Origin: Bacteroides sp.
GTDB lineage: Bacteria; Bacteroidota; Bacteroidia; Bacteroidales; Bacteroidaceae
Assembly (NCBI GenBank): GCA_019412865.1
Contig: DXOJ01000268.1
Coordinates: 1-8,253, forward strand
DNA length: 8,253 bases
Direction: 5' to 3'
In this document: piece by piece, positions 1-5,200 of the stretch
How positions within the stretch are numbered: position 1 is the first letter of the stretch
How the letters are laid out: every line of letters begins with the position of its first letter
Program-made: the position numbers and the translations under genes
Notes under the pieces: generated by a model
The model's input: only the letters and a program-made list of their open reading frames with translations
Database searches by the model: none
Told to the model about the DNA's origin: nothing

Positions 1-1
1 G

Positions 2-892
2 GGTAACGGTAACCGTATTTATAGTAGTAAAGTGCTGGACGAACTGAAAGCCATGCCGGACAGTATCTTCAATTTCGATTTAATTCATCTTGATTATTTC
101 AAGGACTTGTATTTCAATTTCCGTCATACCGTTGAAGTAGTCAACGGACTGGATATCGGTCTGGGTTTCTCTGCCCATAAAAGAACAGCGGTAGAGCCTT
201 CCCGTTTTGTGATTACCGGTGACTATCCGATGCCACCCCCGGAATTTATGGATAAATTCAAGAACACTTATATCAGTTTTGCTCCCCGTATCCGTATAGA
301 GTGGACTCCGGGACTCTATTATTACATGAACGGAAAACGAAAGATTAACCTCCATTCTTTATACCCGACTTTCTCGGTCGATTATGAACGAGGTATTAAA
401 GGAGTGTTCAAGAGTACGGGTGAATATGAAAGAATAGAGTTTGACCTTCAGCATCAAATCCGGTTGGGATTGATGCGTAATATTTATTATCGTTTCGGAT
501 TCGGAGCATTCACCAATCAGGATGAGTTGTATTTTGTGGACTTTGCCAATTTCTCCCGGCATAACCTTCCGGTGGGCTGGAATGATGAAATCGGCGGAGT
601 ATTTCAGGTGCTTGACTCACGTTGGTATAACTCCTCCCGCCGTTATGTACGGGGGCATTTCACCTATGAAGCTCCGTTCCTTATTCTCCGGCATCTGATG
701 AAGTACACCCGTTATGTGCAGAATGAACGTATTTATATCAGTGCCCTCTCTATGCCGCACCTTCAACCTTATCTGGAAGTGGGATATGGCATCGGTACGC
801 ATATTTTTGACGTAGGAGTTTTTGTGAGCAGCGAAAATTGGAAATTCGGGGGAATAGGCTGTAAGTTCACGTTTGAGTTGTTCAACCGATAG
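2..892 (+). CDS. DUF5686-type outer-membrane beta-barrel protein, C-terminal part (5' end outside window)
   Basis: The frame is open to the left edge (first complete codon at position 2, encoding Gly-Asn-Gly-Asn-Arg) and ends at TAG 890-892, so about 296 C-terminal residues are visible. A GTG at 32 could be read as a start, but the open upstream frame and the family's usual length of roughly 800 residues argue that this is only the tail. The sequence shows alternating hydrophobic and polar strands rich in Tyr, Phe and Arg. Examples are the strands near FNFRHTVEVV, ISFAPRIRIEWTPGLYYY, LGLMRNIYYRFGFGAF and the terminal GGIGCKFTFELF, as expected of an outer-membrane barrel. The pattern resembles the C-terminal barrel of Bacteroidota proteins annotated as DUF5686 with a carboxypeptidase-regulatory-like N-terminus. 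The molecular role of that family is not established. Family assignment rests on recognition of the pattern, not on a search. No convincing terminator follows the stop; the retron promoter begins about 15 bases downstream. Confidence 0.75.
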   Translation, partial: GNGNRIYSSKVLDELKAMPDSIFNFDLIHLDYFKDLYFNFRHTVEVVNGLDIGLGFSAHKRTAVEPSRFVITGDYPMPPPEFMDKFKNTYISFAPRIRIEWTPGLYYYMNGKRKINLHSLYPTFSVDYERGIKGVFKSTGEYERIEFDLQHQIRLGLMRNIYYRFGFGAFTNQDELYFVDFANFSRHNLPVGWNDEIGGVFQVLDSRWYNSSRRYVRGHFTYEAPFLILRHLMKYTRYVQNERIYISALSMPHLQPYLEVGYGIGTHIFDVGVFVSSENWKFGGIGCKFTFELFNR

Positions 893-906
893 TTTTCTTC
901 GTTCCG

Positions 907-938
907 GTTGTTTTATCGAAAGATTTTAGTTATCTTTG
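907..938 (+). promoter_or_regulatory. Bacteroides-type promoter of the retron
   Basis: The -7 element TATCTTTG at 931-938 fits TAnnTTTG, and a TTG at 908-910 (GTTG 907-910) lies 20 bases upstream, matching the -33/-7 spacing of the Bacteroidota housekeeping sigma factor. The expected transcription start is about 942-945, which is the first base or bases of the a1 arm of the retron RNA. The agreement between promoter and RNA boundary supports both calls. Confidence 0.75.
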
Positions 939-941
939 TAT

Positions 942-954
942 AAGAGAGGATGAG
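942..954 (+). repeat. Retron a1 arm (inverted repeat with a2)
   Basis: AAGAGAGGATGAG is the exact reverse complement of 1059-1071. The pairing brings the branch guanosine region next to the 3' end of the msd template, as in known retrons. Confidence 0.85.
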
Positions 955-973
955 GGCAGAATTTAGCATCAAA

Positions 974-989
974 GAGGTGTAGTCGCCTC
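974..989 (+). other. msr hairpin of the retron RNA
   Basis: GAGGTG (974-979) pairs with CGCCTC (984-989) around the loop TAGT, with one G-U pair. It lies seven bases after the TTAGC branch candidate, where known retrons carry the msr stem-loop recognised by the RT. Confidence 0.6.
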
Positions 990-997
990 ATAAGCAC

Positions 998-1038
998 AGG
1001 TATTTTCCTAGAAAATAAATTCTAAGGTATAAATACCT
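998..1038 (+). other. msd hairpin (template for the msDNA stem)
   Basis: An outer 8-bp stem pairs AGGTATTT (998-1005) with AAATACCT (1031-1038). An inner 7-bp stem pairs CCTAGAA (1007-1013) with TTCTAAGG (1020-1027), with one bulged A, around the loop AATAAA (1014-1019). The two stems are joined by a small internal loop. This would be the main hairpin of the reverse-transcribed DNA. Confidence 0.65.
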
Positions 1039-1058
1039 AAATTTATTTTAGTAAATAA

Positions 1059-1071
1059 CTCATCCTCTCTT
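1059..1071 (+). repeat. Retron a2 arm (inverted repeat with a1)
   Basis: CTCATCCTCTCTT is the exact reverse complement of 942-954. It marks the 3' end of the structured retron RNA and is followed by a pyrimidine tract running up to 1082. Confidence 0.85.
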
Positions 1072-1097
1072 CTCTCTTTTTTATATGCATATACAAA

Positions 1098-2228
1098 ATG
1101 GACGGAATTTTAATAACGATCATTGTTATCACCGCTTTCCTGGTTTATAAGATGATTTCCTCAAGCAGGAAACAGGAGGGGTATAAAAGATGGAAAGCAA
1201 CAAGCAGTGGTAAGGAAGAAAAAACTACTAAGGTAAAATGGGAACACGGAGCCTGGCTAAGGCATGCTTTGGGGGGAACTGTTCCGAGAGCGCAGTATGT
1301 TCAAAAGTTTGATGAATCGGCTGTTGTTTGGTGCGCCAACTTGTTGGGAGTGGAAACGGCACAGTTGAAGGAAATTCTACGGGATGTTTCCGAACATTAC
1401 CGGGAGTTCTGGATGAGAAAAAGAAAGGGAGGTTATCGGATGATTTCTGCTCCTGACAAAGAATTACAATCTATTCAAACCACTATTAATTCTCGAATAT
1501 TATCATCTGTGACAATGATTCATCCGGCGGCAGTAGGTTTCCGGAGCGGTCATTCTGTGGTTGATAATGCCAGTCCCCATCTGGGAAAACGGTATATCTT
1601 GAAAATGGATATTCATGATTTTTTCTTTTCGATACGGAGCCGGAGGGTGAAAAAGACATTTGAGAAAATTGGTTATCCGGAAAATGTGTCTAAAGTATTG
1701 GGAGTGTTGTGCTGCTTGTACAGGCACTTGCCGCAGGGAGCGCCTACAAGTCCGGCGTTAAGCAATATCGTGGGGTATGAGATGGACAAGAAATTGGCTG
1801 CATTGGCAGCGGAGTACGGACTGACCTATACCCGCTATGCCGATGACCTGACTTTTTCGGGAGATGTGTTTCCCAAAGAACAAATCATTCCCCGGATCAA
1901 ACAAATCATCCGTGATGAGAAATTCGAACCGAATCATAAAAAGACCCGTTTTATCAATGAGTATGGCAGGAAGATTATTACAGGAGTATCTGTCTCTTCC
2001 GGTGCGAAACTGACAATCCCTAAAGCCAGAAAGAGAGAGATCCGGAAGAATGTCTATTTTATCCTGACGAAAGGCTTGGCGGAACATCAGCACCGGATTG
2101 GCTCGAGTGATCCTGTTTATCTGAAACGGCTGATTGGAGAACTTTGTTATTGGCGGTCAATAGAACCGGACAATGCGTATGTATCCGATTCTATTAACCG
2201 TTTGAAATGTTTGGAGAAAGGGTATTAA
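1098..2228 (+). CDS. Retron reverse transcriptase with N-terminal transmembrane helix
   Basis: This 376-residue RNA-dependent DNA polymerase should make msDNA from the RNA just upstream. RT motifs appear in order: GGYRMISAPDKELQSIQ (111-127, RT1/2), KMDIHDFF with catalytic D171 (motif A), LPQGAPTSPALSN (211-223), YADD at 247-250 with the two catalytic Asp, and NHKKTRF (279-285). Retron hallmarks are NAxxH, seen as NASPH at 157-161 before motif A, and ITG at 294-296 in place of the usual VTG of region Y. There is no group II intron maturase or endonuclease domain. The length is slightly above the usual 300-350 residues because of the N-terminus. Residues 4-19 are a hydrophobic helix followed by a basic stretch (SRKQEGYKRWK), which predicts a membrane anchor with the polymerase in the cytoplasm. 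ATG 1098 is chosen because it precedes that helix and lies 26 bases after a2; an ATG at 1085 is out of frame. No separate effector gene follows on this strand. The stop lies one base from the stop of the convergent helicase gene. Confidence 0.93.
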   Translation: MDGILITIIVITAFLVYKMISSSRKQEGYKRWKATSSGKEEKTTKVKWEHGAWLRHALGGTVPRAQYVQKFDESAVVWCANLLGVETAQLKEILRDVSEHYREFWMRKRKGGYRMISAPDKELQSIQTTINSRILSSVTMIHPAAVGFRSGHSVVDNASPHLGKRYILKMDIHDFFFSIRSRRVKKTFEKIGYPENVSKVLGVLCCLYRHLPQGAPTSPALSNIVGYEMDKKLAALAAEYGLTYTRYADDLTFSGDVFPKEQIIPRIKQIIRDEKFEPNHKKTRFINEYGRKIITGVSVSSGAKLTIPKARKREIRKNVYFILTKGLAEHQHRIGSSDPVYLKRLIGELCYWRSIEPDNAYVSDSINRLKCLEKGY

Positions 2229-2229
2229 T

Positions 2230-5200
2230 CTAATTGGCAATCGTTACCCGTTCATTTTCTATCTTGGCGTAATTCCTTTTCACAGCTTCGCGAATACCTC
2301 TTTGCATGGCAGCGTCTATGTTCGATCCCATACGGGCAAAGCCGAACTGTTGTGCGCATGCTTTTATCAAATCTGCCGCAGGCAGGCTGATGGAGTCGGT
2401 CAATAGTTGCCGGATGGCATTGGCTATCTCTTCAGGTGGTATGTCTGTCGCTTCCCGGTCGGAAACCGGGCGATAGATTGAATAGGAAGCGCATTGCTCT
2501 TTGTCGTTCCAGCAGAAGACAAGTCCTTCGTATTCTGTGCGATAGATATTCAATGTGTCGAGTGCTGTTTCTATCTGTGCCTCTACCCGTGTTCCCAAGC
2601 GGCTGATTCCCCATTCGGACAGAATTTTCTTACAGAGCAGGGATTTACTGATTGGCGCCTCGCTTTCCATAATCTTCCGTATTTGGGAGAGGAGGATAGA
2701 GTAACTGTCCGTAAAGAAAAAGTCTTCCGGTGAATAACTGTATGGAGTAATCTTTGCAAACTTGTACTTTTGTTCTATCCGGTTTTGCGTAGAAAGAACG
2801 GAAGCAGCTTGCTTTTCAGGAGCAGCAGGCGATGCCTTGAGTACGAATGAAATCTCATTGTTGGTCATCTGTGTCGTCGGTGCAGGTTCTGTCACTTCTG
2901 TCGGAGTAGAATTGATTTCGGTTGCTGTCATTGAGCCGACCTTTGAACTCTTTTTCCGGGCGATAGCCTCTTGGATAGTTGCCATTACTTCGTCCGGCTT
3001 TTCCCACCAGTCCATTGTCCATATCCGGTAGATGTCCCATCCGAGTGCTTTCAATACATTATTCTGCACAATTTCCCGGTCACGTGCGGTCTTGGTGCGT
3101 TTGTAGTTTTTACCGTCGCAGATAATACCTAACTGATAGTTAGAGGTATTTTCGGTGTCGACGATACCTATGTCTATTTTGTATCCGGAGCAACCAATGT
3201 CTGTATGCACGGTGTAACCCAATGAGCGCAGTCTGTCGGCAATGATCGTTTCGATGGAGGCTGTTGCTTCCGACAGTTGTCTTGGCACACTGCTGATGGT
3301 GCTTCGGGTTCCCTTCTCCGCATATTCGAGGAAACGTTTTAGTCCGGCTACTCCAATAGAAGAAGTCCGGTTCAGGTCGATCATCTCCGACCTTAGGGTG
3401 GAATAGATAATCATCTCATACCGGGCACGGGAAACGGCTACATTCAATCTTCTTTCGCCGCCTGTCCGGTTCAGTGGTCCGAAATTCATGCTGACGCGCC
3501 CTTCTGCATCCGGGCCATAGCCCACAGAGAAGAGAATAACATCGCGTTCGTCTCCCTGCACATTCTCCAGATTCTTGATAAATAACGGTTCGTCGCATTC
3601 CAGCGCAAGAGTTTCCAGTTCGGGGTAAAAGATAAAAAGGTCGGATAATAGGTCTTCTATCAAGGCTTGTTGGACAATGCTGAAAGTGACTACACCGATA
3701 CTTTTCTTTCTTAATTCCTCGCTTCTCAATCTTCTGGCTATTTCGTCCACCACAGCTTGAGCTTCCGCCCGGTTCTGGCGCGACTTGCCTTTATCATAGT
3801 AACCGTTGATGTTGACTATCCTGACTTTCGATTCAATGTTGTCCGGTGAGGGGAAAGTCATCAGTTTGTTATCGTAATATTCGGAGTTGCTGAAAGCGAT
3901 GAGGCTCTCATGTTTGCTTCGGTAGTGCCATAATAAATATTTGGAAGGGATAGACAGAGCGAGACAGTCGTCAAGGATACTCTCCAAATCTTCCATTTCA
4001 ATGTTGTCTTCATCAATGGTGTTGACCGAGAAGAAACTGGTAGGAGGCATTTGTTTCGGGTCGCCTACGATAATGACGTTTTTACCCCGTGCAATGGCGC
4101 CCACCGCTTCATAAGTAGGCATCTGTGAGGCTTCATCAAAGACAATCAAATCAAATTTATCAGCGTCCGTATCGATGAATTGAGCGACGGAAAGAGGACT
4201 CATCAGCATACACGGGCACATGCGCGACAACAAAGTGGGAATTTGGTCGAATAGCTTGCGAATAGATATGCCGCGGGCATTGTTGCGGATATTCTTTTGA
4301 AGGATACCCACTTCGGAACTTTGGATGGCTTCGTGAGTGAAAGACGGAATGTTGGAGGCCAACCGGGCAAATAATTCTCTTTGGGTCGTTTCTTCGAATT
4401 TGGCGGATATTTGTTTGTATTTAGCAATGATATCATTGAATATCTTACCGTTGAATAATTCCAAAGTCGGCTCTTTGGCAATGATATACCGGATAGCCGC
4501 CTGATAGAAACTCTTGCGGAAGCTGTCTGTAAGTTGGCTGGTAGGAATATTCTTTTCTTTATATTCCGTCGCGATAAATCCTATTCCCAGACTATGCAGG
4601 GTTTGGCAGGCTTGTAGCCACTGATACCAGTCCTTGAGCTTGTCGAGGTTCTCTTTCCAGGTTCGGGCTTTTGACAAGGCAATCGTTATCCAGTCGGCTG
4701 AATCGGTATAAAGTTCTTCGATCGAGATACCCAGCATGCCGGACAATTTCTTTTCGGTGGCTGTGAGTGTATCTGCGAGCTGATACAGTTCATTGAAAGA
4801 ATGAGCATGGATGTCTCTGAATGTTTGAATTCCTTCAGTGAGTTGTGCGGACAAATTCTGCTTGATTTGCGAAACTTTGGCAATGTCTTTTGCGTAGTTC
4901 AACAAATGCGAATGAAGGGAAGTCATGTCGTCGATTATCTGCTCAATGGTGTTCCAATCCTCGTTCTTGCCGGGGCGTCCGAATAGGGAGGGAAGTTGCC
5001 CGATGTATTTCCGGACGGCTTCTGCTTCTTCCTGATACCGGATAATGCGGTGGAGCAGAGGTTTGATGTCTTCTGTTTCAATCGTTTTTAAAGCATATAC
5101 GTTGATTGCCTTTCTGATTTTCCGTTGTCCGAAATATCTGGGAAGGAACCATTGACCGGATACCCGGTTCCATTCGGCTAACATCTGCTTTGCGTTGATG

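Larger units (their letters stand above)
942..1071 (+). ncRNA. Retron msr-msd non-coding RNA (template and primer for msDNA)
   Basis: This RNA, about 130 nt, should be bound by the neighbouring RT and partly copied into DNA. In order it shows: arm a1 942-954; TTAGC at 963-967, whose G966 is the candidate branching guanosine (known retrons have a similar UUAGC context after a1); an msr hairpin with stem 974-979/984-989 and loop TAGT; a long AT-rich msd hairpin at 998-1038; a possible AT-only hairpin 1043-1048/1053-1058; and arm a2 1059-1071, a perfect complement of a1. Reverse transcription would start opposite the bases just inside a2 and run back towards about 995, giving a short msDNA of roughly 60 nt. 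The exact ends are inferred. The RNA begins at the predicted start site and ends 26 bases before the RT start codon, so RNA and RT are probably one transcript. A T-run at 1077-1082 just after a2 might end some transcripts there. Confidence 0.85.

Noticed and set aside
32..34. GTG at 32 as the start of the outer-membrane protein gene
   Set aside because: The frame is open upstream to the window edge and encodes plausible barrel sequence; the visible part is far shorter than the family.
1085..1087. ATG upstream of the RT start
   Set aside because: It is out of frame with the RT and leads to a short peptide with no support.
1098..2228. Diversity-generating retroelement or group II intron RT
   Set aside because: No template/variable repeat pair, no target gene and no intron RNA domains or maturase region are seen; the NAxxH motif and the adjacent a1/a2 RNA fit a retron.
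2220..2249. Inverted repeat GGGTA/TACCC as a bidirectional terminator
   Set aside because: Only 5 bp with a loop of about 20 bases, lying across both stop codons and without T-runs on either side.
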